Source of the DNA: JANQEA01 sp964466035
GTDB taxonomy: Bacteria; Bipolaricaulota; Bipolaricaulia; UBA7950; UBA9294
NCBI GenBank assembly: GCA_964466035.1
Contig: CAYXLR010000017.1
Location: forward strand, 1 to 47,753
DNA: 47,753 bases
Direction of reading: 5' to 3'
The notes below the pieces were generated by a model. That model did not search any database, had not been told where the DNA came from, and saw nothing but the letters and a program-made list of their open reading frames with translations. A program made the position numbers and the translations under genes. Shown here piece after piece: positions 7,814 to 16,736 of this stretch. Every line of letters starts with the position of its first letter. Positions within the stretch are counted from its first letter, which is position 1.

Positions 7814-9586
7814 GTGTCGCAGAACGCGTACCGTTCGAAGCGTTGGTCGTTGGACGACCTGGTCCCCGCGGCGAGCGGACCGGAGATGGAGGCCGTCTTC
7901 GACGGGCTGGAGGAAGCGGTCGCTCGGCTCGAAGGGCGCCGGAAGGCGCTCGCTCCGTCGATGCCGGAAGGCGACTTCGCCGAGATCCTCTCTCTGGTCG
8001 AGCGCGTCGCCTACCTCACCCGGAGGTTGAGCGGGTACGCGACCCTCCGGCTCGCCGAGGAGACGAGCGAACAAGCGGCCCTCGCCTTCCGCGGACGCGT
8101 CAACGAGACCGTCGCGGCGGCGAGGAACCGGACCCTCTTCTTCGAGCTGTGGTGGAAGGGGCTCGACGAGGGGAACGCGGCCCGCTTGATCGAGGCGGGC
8201 GGCGACGTCCGCTACCACCTCGAGACGCTCCGGCGGTTCGCCCCGTTTACGCTCTCCGAGCCGGAGGAGAAGGTGATCAACCTCAAGGACGTCTACGGCG
8301 CGAGGGGTCTCGAGACGCTGTACGACATGATCACCAACGGCTTCACTTTCGAGATCGAGATCGACGGCGAGGTGCGGACCGTGACCCGGACCGAGCTGAT
8401 GGTGTACGCGCGCGACCCCCTCCCCGAGCGTCGCGAGGCCGCCTACCGCGCCCTGTACGAGGTGTTCGGAGAACAGGGAGGCGTCCTCGGGCAGATCTAC
8501 GCGTACTTGGTCGGCAACTGGAACGCCGAGAACGTCGGCCTGCGGAAGATGCCGTCGGCGATCTCGGTCCGCAACCTCCGAAACGACCTGAGCGACGAGG
8601 TCGTCGACGCGCTCCTCGCCAGCTGCCGGAAGAACGCGGCCCTCTACCGACGCTACTTCCGTCTGAAGGCGAAGCGGCTGCATCGGGATCGCCTCCGGCG
8701 CTACGACGTCTACGCGCCGACCGGAGACGTCGAGAGGACGGTCCCGTTCGCGGAAGCGGCGGGGATCGTCCTCGACAGCATGCGAGGCTTCTCGGAGGAG
8801 ATGGCGGGGCTGGCCGAACGGGTGCTCTCGGAGGATCACCTCGACTCCGAGGTCCGGCGGGGGAAGGACACCGGGGCGTTCTGCTACGGTGTCGTGCCGG
8901 ACGTGACGCCGTGGGTCCTGGTCAACTGCAACGAACGGCTCGACGACGTGTCGACGCTGGCCCACGAACTCGGCCACGCTGTCCACGCCATGCTCGCGTC
9001 CGAGCACTCCGTCCTGACCTTTCGCTCCTCCCTCCCGCTGGCGGAAACGGCGTCGAACTTCGCCGAGATCCTCCTGCTGAAGCGGCAGCTGAAGACCGAG
9101 GAGGAGCCGGCCGTCCGGCGCCATCTTCTGGCCAAGTTCGTCGACGACTCCTACGGCTCGATCCTCCGACAGGCGTACTTCGTCCTGTTCGAGCGGGACG
9201 CGCACCGCCTGATCGTCGACGAAGGGGCGACGGTCGATCGCCTGTGCGCCCACTACCTCGACAACCTGGCCGACCAGTTCGGCGACGCGGTCGAGGTCTC
9301 CGACGAGTTCCGCTGGGAGTGGGTCTCGATTCCGCACATCTACCAGGTCCCGTTCTACTGCTACGCCTACGCGTTCGGGCTCCTTCTCGTGCTCGCCCTC
9401 TACCGCCGGTACGAGCGGGAGGGGGAGGCGTTCGTCCCGAAGTACGTCCGGATGCTCACCCGCGGCGGCTCGCTCTCCCCGATGGAGGTCCTCGACGAGG
9501 CGGGGATCGACGTGCGCGACGAGGGGTTCTGGCAGGGCGGCTTCGACGTCATCGGGGAGATGATCGACGAGCTCGAGGCGGGGTAG
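7814..9586 (+). CDS. pepF: Oligoendopeptidase F (peptidase family M3B)
   Basis: A 590-residue zinc peptidase. The HEXXH motif is at residues 384-388 in LAHELGHAVHAM, with the third ligand glutamate in the downstream segment SLPLAETASNFAEIL, as in family M3. The C-terminal region IPHIYQVPFYCYAYAFG is typical of PepF. No signal peptide is visible, so it should act in the cytoplasm on oligopeptides. The GTG start follows AAGAAAGGAT. It ends five bases from the convergent ybaK-like gene. Confidence 0.92.
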   Translation: MSQNAYRSKRWSLDDLVPAASGPEMEAVFDGLEEAVARLEGRRKALAPSMPEGDFAEILSLVERVAYLTRRLSGYATLRLAEETSEQAALAFRGRVNETVAAARNRTLFFELWWKGLDEGNAARLIEAGGDVRYHLETLRRFAPFTLSEPEEKVINLKDVYGARGLETLYDMITNGFTFEIEIDGEVRTVTRTELMVYARDPLPERREAAYRALYEVFGEQGGVLGQIYAYLVGNWNAENVGLRKMPSAISVRNLRNDLSDEVVDALLASCRKNAALYRRYFRLKAKRLHRDRLRRYDVYAPTGDVERTVPFAEAAGIVLDSMRGFSEEMAGLAERVLSEDHLDSEVRRGKDTGAFCYGVVPDVTPWVLVNCNERLDDVSTLAHELGHAVHAMLASEHSVLTFRSSLPLAETASNFAEILLLKRQLKTEEEPAVRRHLLAKFVDDSYGSILRQAYFVLFERDAHRLIVDEGATVDRLCAHYLDNLADQFGDAVEVSDEFRWEWVSIPHIYQVPFYCYAYAFGLLLVLALYRRYEREGEAFVPKYVRMLTRGGSLSPMEVLDEAGIDVRDEGFWQGGFDVIGEMIDELEAG

Positions 9587-9590
9587 GCGT

Positions 9591-10055
9591 CTATCCGGTC
9601 CGGATGTCGGCGACCGACGCGTTCAGGACGCGGATCAGATCGGCTGTCGCCACGCGGACGAGCGTTCCACGCGCCCCGGCGTTGATCACCAAGGACGGGC
9701 TCGCGGCGGTCCGCTCGTCGAGGATCACCGGGAGCTCGTGCCGCGATCCGAGCGGGCTGATCCCGCCGACCCGGTAGCCGGTGACGCGCTCGGCGTCCCG
9801 CGGCGCGGCCGCCTCGACGTGCTTGTGCCCGGTCGCGCGGCCGAGCTTCCTCGTGCTGACGCTCGCGTTCCCGCCAACCAAAGCGAACAGGAACGTCCCG
9901 TCGTCGGCGTGGAAGACGAGCGACTTGAGGACGATCCCGTGGGGGAGCCCGACGGCGTCGGCGGCGATCCGCGCGCCCATCCTGACGTAGCGATACGTCA
10001 GGACTTCGTGCTCGATCCCCGCGGCTCGGAGGGCGTGAATTCCGCGCGTCGTCAT
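9591..10055 (-). CDS. YbaK/EbsC-family aminoacyl-tRNA deacylase
   Basis: A 154-residue protein containing the YbaK/ProX fold: VLKSLVFHADDGTFLFALVGGNASVSTRKL, GYRVGGISPLG and a C-terminal VINAGARGTLVRVATADLI segment. YbaK homologues hydrolyse mischarged tRNA, especially Cys-tRNA(Pro); the key lysine is in VLKSLVF. The family also includes EbsC and other trans-editing enzymes, so the exact specificity is open. Its length is normal for the family. Confidence 0.87.
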   Translation of the reverse strand: MTTRGIHALRAAGIEHEVLTYRYVRMGARIAADAVGLPHGIVLKSLVFHADDGTFLFALVGGNASVSTRKLGRATGHKHVEAAAPRDAERVTGYRVGGISPLGSRHELPVILDERTAASPSLVINAGARGTLVRVATADLIRVLNASVADIRTG

Positions 10056-10134
10056 GCTATCTCCCTCGGACCTAGCTCCTGAAGTCCAAACTTGGCTTCC
10101 TCACCAACCGAGAGTCTGCGGAGCAGACCCTCTC

Positions 10135-10171
10135 GCGATGGGGTATTGAGCGACGCTCAATACCCCATCGC
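10135..10171. repeat. Perfect 37-base palindrome covering the ggt stop codon
   Basis: Two 18-base arms (10135-10152 and 10154-10171) are exact reverse complements around a single central base. The right arm contains the last codons and stop of the gamma-glutamyltransferase gene. A second, imperfect hairpin (10110-10134) follows directly in the direction of transcription. It could terminate transcription or protect the mRNA end, but no T-run follows. Confidence 0.7.
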
Positions 10172-11794
10172 GCACCCGTCCTTCCTCGATTCGGATCCGC
10201 CGTGGAGCGTTCCGGTTTCCGGATCGATCCAGATTCCCTGGTACCCGCCGAAGCCGGGGCCGACCGGTCGGAATTCGATCCGGTGGCCGAGGGAGCGAAG
10301 GCCGTCGAACGTGGCTTGCGGGAACCCAGCTTCGAGGAGGACGAGGCCGCCGTCGGTCATCCGGTCGCCGGTCGGCGTCGACGAGCCGACGTGCCGCCAG
10401 CGGAGCGCGTCGCCGGCCGCCTGCACGTCCATCCCGTAGTCGAGGAGGTTCACCAGGATCTGGACGTGGCCCTGCGGCTGCATGTCGCCGCCCATCACCC
10501 CGAACGAGAAGACCGGCCGGCCGTCGCGGGTGACGAACGCGGGGATGATCGTGTGGAACGGGCGCTTCCCCGGCTCGAGGCGGTTCGGGTGCTCCGGATC
10601 GAGGTGGAACAGGCTCCCCCGGTTCTGCATCGCGAAGCCGGTTCCGGCAGGGACGATCCCCGAGCCGAAGTCGTTGTAGACGCTCTGGATGAGCGAGACG
10701 GCGTTTCGTTCCCCGTCGACGACCGTCAGGTAGGCCGTCTCGCCCGTCTTGAGGCGCGGGTCGCCGGGTGGGATGCGGCTCGCGGCCATAGATCGCAAGA
10801 TCTGCTTCCGTCTCCGGGTGACGTACTCGGGGGCGATCAGCTCGCGCACGGGAACGTCGGCGAACGCCGGATCGGCGTAGTAACGCGCCCGGTCCTCGTA
10901 GGCGTGCTTCTTCGCCTCGATCATCAGGTGAAGGAGCTCGTGCGCATCGCGGCCCATTCCCGAGAGATCGAACCCCTCGAGCATTCCGAGCATCTGGAGG
11001 ACGGCGATCCCCTGGCCGTTCGGCGGCAGCTCCCAGACGTCGTGCTCGCGGTAGCGGATCGAGACCGGATTGTCCCACGTCGAGACGTGGGACGCGAGGT
11101 CCTCGGCGGCGATCAGCCCCCCGGCCGTCTCCGAGCACGCGGTGATCCGCTCGGCGATCGGACCGCGATAGAACGCGTCGCGTCCGTCGGCGCAGATCGC
11201 CCGGAGCGATCCGGCGAGGTCGGGATTCCGGACGATCTCGCCGACGCCCGGCGCCCGGCCGCCGACGAGGAAGGTCGCCGCCGCCTCCGGATCGGCGAGG
11301 AGCCGCCCTTCGGCCTCCTTCCACGCCCGGCCGATCACCGGGGAGACGGGAAACCCGGACTCGGCGTAGGCGATCGTCGGGGCGAGGAGCTCGTCGAACG
11401 GAAGCCGGCCGAACCGGTCGTGGAGGGCGAACCAGCCGTCGACGCAGCCGGGGACCGTCCACGAGAGCGGCCCGCGGTGCGGGATCCGGTCGAATCCCCG
11501 GGACGCGAACAGGGCGCGCGTCATCGCCCGAGGGGCCCGCCCGGAGCCGTTGAACCCGACCAGCGCCCCGGCCGTCGCGTCCCAGACGATGGCGAACAGG
11601 TCGCCGCCGAGGCCGCAGCTCATCGGCTCGACCAGTCCGAGCATCGCGTTGACCGCGATCGCGGCGTCGACGGCGTGGCCGCCCTTCTTCAGGACGTCGA
11701 CGCCGACCTGGACCGCGAGCGGCTGGCTCGACGCGACCATCCCGCGCGGCGCGATGACCTCCGAACGTCGGGCCCCCACCGTCTCCATCGGCAT
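10157..11794 (-). CDS. Gamma-glutamyltranspeptidase family protein (YwrD-like, cytoplasmic)
   Basis: A 545-residue Ntn-hydrolase. The N-terminal segment GGHAVDAAIAVNAMLGLVEPMSCGLGGDLFAIV and the autocleavage site KTGETAYLTVVD (nucleophile T353) are intact, followed by FGSGIVPAGTGFAMQNRG. The TAYLTVVD form matches YwrD-type relatives rather than the classical secreted TTHFSVVD enzymes. No signal peptide precedes the mature sequence, so it probably works in the cytoplasm on glutathione-like or other gamma-glutamyl compounds. The ATG at 11794 is chosen because AAGGAGG lies four bases upstream. Confidence 0.88.
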   Translation of the reverse strand: MPMETVGARRSEVIAPRGMVASSQPLAVQVGVDVLKKGGHAVDAAIAVNAMLGLVEPMSCGLGGDLFAIVWDATAGALVGFNGSGRAPRAMTRALFASRGFDRIPHRGPLSWTVPGCVDGWFALHDRFGRLPFDELLAPTIAYAESGFPVSPVIGRAWKEAEGRLLADPEAAATFLVGGRAPGVGEIVRNPDLAGSLRAICADGRDAFYRGPIAERITACSETAGGLIAAEDLASHVSTWDNPVSIRYREHDVWELPPNGQGIAVLQMLGMLEGFDLSGMGRDAHELLHLMIEAKKHAYEDRARYYADPAFADVPVRELIAPEYVTRRRKQILRSMAASRIPPGDPRLKTGETAYLTVVDGERNAVSLIQSVYNDFGSGIVPAGTGFAMQNRGSLFHLDPEHPNRLEPGKRPFHTIIPAFVTRDGRPVFSFGVMGGDMQPQGHVQILVNLLDYGMDVQAAGDALRWRHVGSSTPTGDRMTDGGLVLLEAGFPQATFDGLRSLGHRIEFRPVGPGFGGYQGIWIDPETGTLHGGSESRKDGCAMGY

Positions 11795-11882
11795 GCGGCC
11801 TCCTTCCCGCGGCGCTCCCGGAAGGATACGGATCGAGCGCTCGACGGGCCAGAACGGAGTGTGCCGGAATCGGGGTCGCACC

Positions 11883-11888
11883 TATAAT
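11883..11888 (+). promoter_or_regulatory. Candidate -10 box of the mgtE operon
   Basis: A perfect TATAAT lies 22 bases before the mgtE start, in the divergent region between ggt and mgtE. No convincing -35 is present at the right distance. I do not see an M-box riboswitch in the short leader. Confidence 0.4.
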
Positions 11889-11910
11889 GGACGGCGTTCG
11901 GGGAGGTCCG

Positions 11911-13212
11911 ATGGAAGAGCGGAAGGTCGTGCTTCGCGAGCTGTTGGCCCGGGATCCGGCCGACATCGCGGAGGTGCTGGAGGGCCTCTCCTCCGAGCAG
12001 GCCGCCGCCCTCGTCCACCGCCTCTTCCTCCGAGAGGCCGCGGCGGAGCCGCTCGGGGAGATGGACCCGGACGACTCGGCCGAACTGGTCGCGCAGCTCG
12101 ATCGGGCCGAGGCGAGCGAGATCCTGTCGCGGATGGACCCGGACGACGCCGCCGACCTCCTCCTCGAGCTTCCGGACGAGGTCCAGAACGAGCTCCTGAC
12201 GAGGTTGAGCCGGCGGGACGCGGCGGTCCTCACCGGCCTGATGGCCTACCCTCCCGACACGGCCGGCGGGCTGATGTCCCCGGAGATCGTGCCGCTCTCC
12301 CTGTCGATGTCGGTCCAGGAGGCGATCGACCTTCTGCGGCGGCGCCAGGAGGAGGCGGAGACCGTCTACTACGCGTACGCCGTCGACGACGCCGGCCGGC
12401 TTCAGGGGGTCCTGTCGCTGCGCGACATGGCGCTCGCCGCGCCGGGAAAGTCCCTGAGCGACCTGGTCGTCCGCGACGCCGTCAAGGTGACGGTGACGGA
12501 GGACGTCGAGGAGGTCGCGCGGACGTTCGACAAGTACGATTACTTCGCGTTGCCGGTCGTCGACGAGAACGACCGGCTCCTCGGCGTGATCACCGTCGAC
12601 GACGTCATCGACGTCATCCGCGAAGAGGCGACCGAGGACATCTACGGGCTGGCGAGCGTCCCGATCGAGGAGGGGATCGACACCGGCTGGTGGCGATCGC
12701 TGCGGCTTCGCCTGCCTTGGCTGTACGTGCGGCTGTTGACCGCCCTCGCCGCGGCCGTCGTGGTCGGGCTGTTCGAGGCGACGATCGCCAGGATCGCCGC
12801 GCTCGCGGTCCTGATGGGCGTCATCGCCGGTCAGGGCGGGAGCGCCGGGATGCAGACGGTGACGATCATCACCCGCGGGATCGCGCTCGGGGAGATCGCG
12901 CCGCGTCAAGGGCGGCGGCTGTTGGCCAAGGAGATCCTCCTCGGCGCGGCGAACGGCGTTCTGATCGGGGCGACGATCGGGGCGATCACCTACTTCTGGA
13001 AGGGCGAGTTCCTGATGGGCGTGGCCGCGTTCCTGGCGATGCTGTTGAACATGGTGGTCGCCGGGGTGAGCGGCGTGGTCATCCCGCTGGCCGTGCGCGG
13101 CCTGGGCAAGGACCCTGCGCTCGCTTCGGGGATCTTCCTGACCACCGTCACCGACGTGCTCGGGTTCGGGCTTCTCTTCCTGATCGCCAAGTGGCTTCTT
13201 CCGGGGGTGTAG
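11911..13212 (+). CDS. mgtE: Magnesium transporter MgtE
   Basis: A 433-residue MgtE. The N-terminal helical MgtE_N domain shows repeated MDPDDAADLLLELP motifs. A pair of CBS domains follows (about 125-245, including YYAYAVDDAGRLQGVLSLRDM and YFALPVVDENDRLLGVITVDDVIDVI), then five membrane spans with the family pore segment GQGGSAGMQTVTIITRGIALGEI. It imports Mg2+, gated by cytoplasmic Mg2+ through the N and CBS domains. The start at 11911 has GGGAGG upstream. Its stop codon abuts the ATG of the next gene, so it leads an operon that appears to continue into yajC-secD. Confidence 0.95.
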   Translation: MEERKVVLRELLARDPADIAEVLEGLSSEQAAALVHRLFLREAAAEPLGEMDPDDSAELVAQLDRAEASEILSRMDPDDAADLLLELPDEVQNELLTRLSRRDAAVLTGLMAYPPDTAGGLMSPEIVPLSLSMSVQEAIDLLRRRQEEAETVYYAYAVDDAGRLQGVLSLRDMALAAPGKSLSDLVVRDAVKVTVTEDVEEVARTFDKYDYFALPVVDENDRLLGVITVDDVIDVIREEATEDIYGLASVPIEEGIDTGWWRSLRLRLPWLYVRLLTALAAAVVVGLFEATIARIAALAVLMGVIAGQGGSAGMQTVTIITRGIALGEIAPRQGRRLLAKEILLGAANGVLIGATIGAITYFWKGEFLMGVAAFLAMLLNMVVAGVSGVVIPLAVRGLGKDPALASGIFLTTVTDVLGFGLLFLIAKWLLPGV

Positions 13213-13731
13213 ATGAAACCGACCCTTCCGATCTGGACGATTCCGTTGTTGCTCGCCCTCCTCGGGATCGCGTTGCTCGTCGGAAACCTCGGGCTCGCGG
13301 CGAAGGTCCTCGTCGCGGTCGAGGCCCTCGGCTACTGCGGGTACCTGATCCTGCGTGCCCGGAGCAGCGGCGACGCGCCGCGGCCGGTGTCGAACCTGCT
13401 CGCCCTCTTCCCGGGGCACCTCCTCCTCCTGCTGGCGATCTCGTTGCTGGAGGGGCCGGACGGCCTCGCCTACGTCTGGGCGATCGTCCCGCCGGCGACG
13501 ATCCTCTACGATCTGATCTCGTGGAGGGGGGGCCTTCGAGCGCCGTTTCGAACGTCGATCTCGGCGATTCTCTACGGTATAATCTGGGTCGATCTCTTCT
13601 TCCTGCTGGAGCGTTTGATCGCGTTGACGAGGGAGTGGGACGAGAGGATTATCATCGTGGTGCTCGGTGTGGTCGGATGCGCCTTCCTCGGTCTGGGGCT
13701 CTACCGACATCGACTCGCCGCTAAGGAGTGA
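13213..13731 (+). CDS. Conserved-looking integral membrane protein of unknown function
   Basis: A 172-residue protein with about five hydrophobic segments: IWTIPLLLALLGIALLVGNLG at the N terminus, LALFPGHLLLLLAISLL, a span around YVWAIVPPATILYDLI, AILYGIIWVDLFFLLERL, and IIIVVLGVVGCAFLGLGLY at the C terminus. I recognise no family motif. The ATG directly follows the mgtE stop without a spacer, implying translational coupling, and yajC follows five bases after its stop. Confidence 0.75.
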   Translation: MKPTLPIWTIPLLLALLGIALLVGNLGLAAKVLVAVEALGYCGYLILRARSSGDAPRPVSNLLALFPGHLLLLLAISLLEGPDGLAYVWAIVPPATILYDLISWRGGLRAPFRTSISAILYGIIWVDLFFLLERLIALTREWDERIIIVVLGVVGCAFLGLGLYRHRLAAKE

Positions 13732-13735
13732 TGAC

Positions 13736-14119
13736 ATGAAGAGATGGATAGCCGTTCTGGCAAGTTGGTCCGTGGCCGGGAGCCAGTGGATCGCGCGCGC
13801 ACAGGAGGTCAGCGGCGGCGGCGAAGAGGCCGCTTCGGACGGCGCCACGTCGGCGCTCGGAGGGATGACGCCGCTGCTGATCATGCTCGCCGTGTTCGGC
13901 GCGATCTTCTACTTCATGCTGATCCGGCCGCAGCGGAAGCGCCAAGCGAGGATGAACGAGCTGGTCGGTGGCCTCAAGCGGGGCGACCGCGTGGTCACGG
14001 CCGGCGGGATCTACGGCGAGGTCGACTCCATCGGCGAGACGTCGTTCGTCCTCACCCTCGAGGACGGCGCGAAGATCCGCGTCGCCAAGGCGAGCGTCAC
14101 CCAGAAGCGGGACAAGTAA
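13736..14119 (+). CDS. yajC: Preprotein translocase accessory subunit YajC
   Basis: A 127-residue protein with the YajC core: membrane helix PLLIMLAVFGAIFYFMLIRPQRKRQ, then a small cytoplasmic domain with LKRGDRVVTAGGIYGEVDSI. YajC forms a complex with SecD/SecF. The N terminus is longer than usual and looks like a cleavable signal (KRWIAVLASWSVAGSQWIARAQ) plus a linker, so it may have two hydrophobic segments or a processed end. AAGGAG precedes the start, and secD begins 11 bases after the stop. Confidence 0.9.
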   Translation: MKRWIAVLASWSVAGSQWIARAQEVSGGGEEAASDGATSALGGMTPLLIMLAVFGAIFYFMLIRPQRKRQARMNELVGGLKRGDRVVTAGGIYGEVDSIGETSFVLTLEDGAKIRVAKASVTQKRDK

Positions 14120-14129
14120 AGGAGTTCGC

Positions 14130-15518
14130 ATGGCCCAGCGTCCGTACCGCCATCACATGACCCGAGGCGACTGGCTCCGGTTCGTGGTCGTTCTCGTCGT
14201 CGCGGTCGGCGCCTTGTACCTCGTCTACCCGTTCTGGCCGCTTCAGGACGTCGTACAGCTCGGGCTCGACCTGCAGGGCGGTGTCCGGATGGTGCTGGAG
14301 GGCGAGGGCGTCGACGAGATGAGCGCCGACCTGCGGGCCGAAACGATCGACCGTCTGATCACGATCATCGACAACCGGGTCAACCAGTACGGTCTCGCCA
14401 ACACGGAGATCCGCAAGTTCGGCGGCGATCGGATCCTCGTTAGTCTGCCTGGAGCCGCTGATCCGCAAGCTGCGAGGCAGTTGATCGGACAGACGGCGCT
14501 CCTCGAGTTCCGGCGCGTCGTCGAGGCGGGGAGCTCGCCGCTTGACGACCTCGTGCCGAGGTCGAGCACGCAGGAGGTCCTCCGCAACCGGGACGGGGTT
14601 CCGTTCATCGTCGGGACGGAGATCCTGCTGACCGGCGCGGCCCTGTCCGACGCCCGGGTTCAGGCGAGCCAGTCGCTGACCGCGGCGGGGCAGTATCAGA
14701 TCGCGCTCACGTTTACCCAGGAGGGGGCCCAGGAGTTCGCCCGGGTTCTCCTTCAGCTTGGCGCCGGCGAGCGGCTGGCGATCGTCCTCGACAACACCGT
14801 CTACTCCGCCCCCGTGATCCAGGAGAGCATCGTGCAGGTAGCGCGGAACCAAGGCTGGCGGGGCGTGCAGGACGGTTCGAGCATCTCCGGGATCAACGAC
14901 GCGGACGAAGCGCGGATCCTCGCGATCGCCCTGCGCGCCGGCGCGCTTCCGGTGGCGATAACGATCGTCGACGAAGAAACCGTCGGCCCGACGCTCGGTG
15001 ACGACTCGATTCGCCGCGGGATGATGACGATCGTCATCGGGTTCCTGCTGATCCTCGTCTACATGATGGTCCTCTACCGGGTGCTCGGCGTGGTGGCGAA
15101 CCTGGCGCTGATCCTGAACATGCTCATCGTCTTCGGCGCGCTCGTCCTCTTCCGGGCCGTTCTCACGCTTCCCGGAATCGCCGGGATCATCCTCACGATC
15201 GGCATGACGGTCGACGCCAACGTGATCATCTTCGAGCGCGTCAAAGAAGAGCGGCGGACCGGGAAGTCTCCGCTCGCCGCGGTGCGATCCGGGTTCGAGA
15301 AGTCCCTGTCGACCTTGCTCGACGCGAACATCACGACCCTGATCACGGCCCTGATCCTCCTGCTGTTGGGGACCGGTCCGATCCGCGGCTTCGCGATCAC
15401 GCTCGGGATCGGCGTGGTCGGAAGCCTGTTCTGCGCCCTGGTCGCCAGCCGGCTGCTGCTCGAGAAGGCGGGGTTCTCCACCTTCATCCCGGTGCGCGTC
15501 AGCGAGGCTTCGGAGTAG
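14130..15518 (+). CDS. secD: Protein translocase subunit SecD
   Basis: A 462-residue SecD: one N-terminal span, the GLDLQGGVRMVLE motif (D1 motif), a periplasmic P1 domain, then a five-span RND-type membrane domain with GMTVDANVIIFERVKEERR. It uses proton motive force to pull proteins through SecYEG. AAGGAG sits just upstream of the ATG. The expected partner secF is missing: the next gene is holA on the other strand, convergent and overlapping by 20 bases once the assembly overlap is merged. Confidence 0.95.
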   Translation: MAQRPYRHHMTRGDWLRFVVVLVVAVGALYLVYPFWPLQDVVQLGLDLQGGVRMVLEGEGVDEMSADLRAETIDRLITIIDNRVNQYGLANTEIRKFGGDRILVSLPGAADPQAARQLIGQTALLEFRRVVEAGSSPLDDLVPRSSTQEVLRNRDGVPFIVGTEILLTGAALSDARVQASQSLTAAGQYQIALTFTQEGAQEFARVLLQLGAGERLAIVLDNTVYSAPVIQESIVQVARNQGWRGVQDGSSISGINDADEARILAIALRAGALPVAITIVDEETVGPTLGDDSIRRGMMTIVIGFLLILVYMMVLYRVLGVVANLALILNMLIVFGALVLFRAVLTLPGIAGIILTIGMTVDANVIIFERVKEERRTGKSPLAAVRSGFEKSLSTLLDANITTLITALILLLLGTGPIRGFAITLGIGVVGSLFCALVASRLLLEKAGFSTFIPVRVSEASE

Positions 15519-16616
15519 GAGTCGAGCCGGCACCGGTCGCGGCCAGTACGAGTTCTATCAACGCGTCGGCGGGACGGACGAGCCCGCTCTTGANNNNNNN
15601 NNNNNNNNNNNNNNNNNNNNNNNNNNNNNNNNNNNNNNNNNNNNNNNNNNNNNNNNNNNNNNNNNNNNNNNNNNNNNNNNNNNNNNNNNNNNNGCGGCCA
15701 GTACGAGTTCTATCAACGCGTCGGCGGGACGGACGAGCCCGCTCTTGATCTCGCGGTCGAGATCGACCCCCAGACGGAGCGCCGAGGCCAGTTCGATCAA
15801 CGATCGCTGCTGCGCCTGTCCGATCAGCCGTCGGAGGAGCCACTCCTGCACGCCGACCGACGCCGCCATCTCCGTCCGCGCGGTCTTCCGGTCGAGTAGC
15901 AGGCGGACCATCGCCAATCGGGTCAGGTGGCGGAGGACGCCGCCGAGGATCCGACCCGGGTCCTCGCGGAGCCCGCGGAGTTCCGTCAACGCACCGTTCA
16001 GGTCCGCCTCGCCGAGTCGATCGTAGAACGGGTAGACGGTTCGCTCGGCGCTCGGGAAGACCGTTCGCTCGACCGTCTCCTCGTTGATCGGTCCGTCCGA
16101 CGCCAGGGAGCAAAGCTTCTCCGCCTCCTGGGCGATCGTCAGCAGATCGTTCCCGCACCGGTGGAGGAGCTCGCGGAACGCGGGCTCGGTCAACGAAACG
16201 CCTCGCTCGGAGAGGATCTCCTTCGCGCTTCCGGGGACGGCGTTCCCCCGTGGGGCGGGGAGCGACACGAGCGCATCCCTGGCCTTCGCCGCCCTGGCGA
16301 TCGGGTGGGTCGCTCGCAGATCGATCGCAAGCAGCGTCAGGTAGGTCCCCTCCGCGTACTCCTCCTCGAGGATCGGGACGAACGCCTTGGGCGCTCGGAC
16401 CTTCTCGACGCGCCGGACGACGAAGTGGCGCGTGAGGGAGAACAGCGACAGCGACGTCAGGTCGAGCTCCAGCGCCCCGACCTGGACCTCGTCGGCGAAG
16501 TGGACGTGCCGTTCGAGGTTCGGATCCTGCGCGCGGAGCGCCGCCTCGCGGGCGGCGAGCGCGCCCTCACACCGGTACGGATCGCCGTTGAACAGCCTCA
16601 GGATCGGTTCGCTCAT
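15499..16616 (-). CDS. holA: DNA polymerase III subunit delta, reconstructed across an assembly gap
   Basis: The N-terminal part (16616 down to about 15694) encodes the delta clamp-loader fold: LRLFNGDPYRCEGALAAREAAL, LLAIDLRATHPIA, ELLHRCGNDLLTIAQEAEKL, and the C-terminal collar region LGGVLRHLTRLAMVRLLLDRK. The gene runs into 100 Ns. If the 55 bases repeated on both sides of the gap are merged, the frame continues exactly into LVLAATGAGSTPTPKPR and stops at 15499, giving 320 residues, normal for HolA. Delta opens the sliding clamp during loading. GGAAGAGG precedes the ATG. Confidence 0.87.
15539..15748. other. Assembly gap (100 N, 15594-15693) flanked by an unmerged 55-base overlap
   Basis: Bases 15539-15593 and 15694-15748 are identical, and the 100 Ns lie exactly between them. 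This is the signature of two contigs that share a k-mer-length end but were scaffolded rather than joined. Removing 155 bases restores one reading frame for holA, so the real genome probably has no gap and no repeat here. Confidence 0.93.
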
Positions 16617-16736
16617 GGCCTCTTCCCCCGGGTGGAGTCGTCGGACATGGTAGTTGGGCAGCCAACGGCAATCAAAGGTCGTCGTCGGTTGCACGAAGAA
16701 CGTTGAGCGCGTTCTCCGTGTAGAATTGCTCTGATC

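Noticed and set aside
13571..13576. TATAAT as a promoter for yajC-secD
   Set aside because: It lies inside the preceding coding sequence, lacks a -35 partner, and the genes are already tightly coupled to mgtE.
15499..16158. A separate short gene or a truncated holA at the gap
   Set aside because: Both frames join into one normal-length HolA when the duplicated 55 bases are merged.
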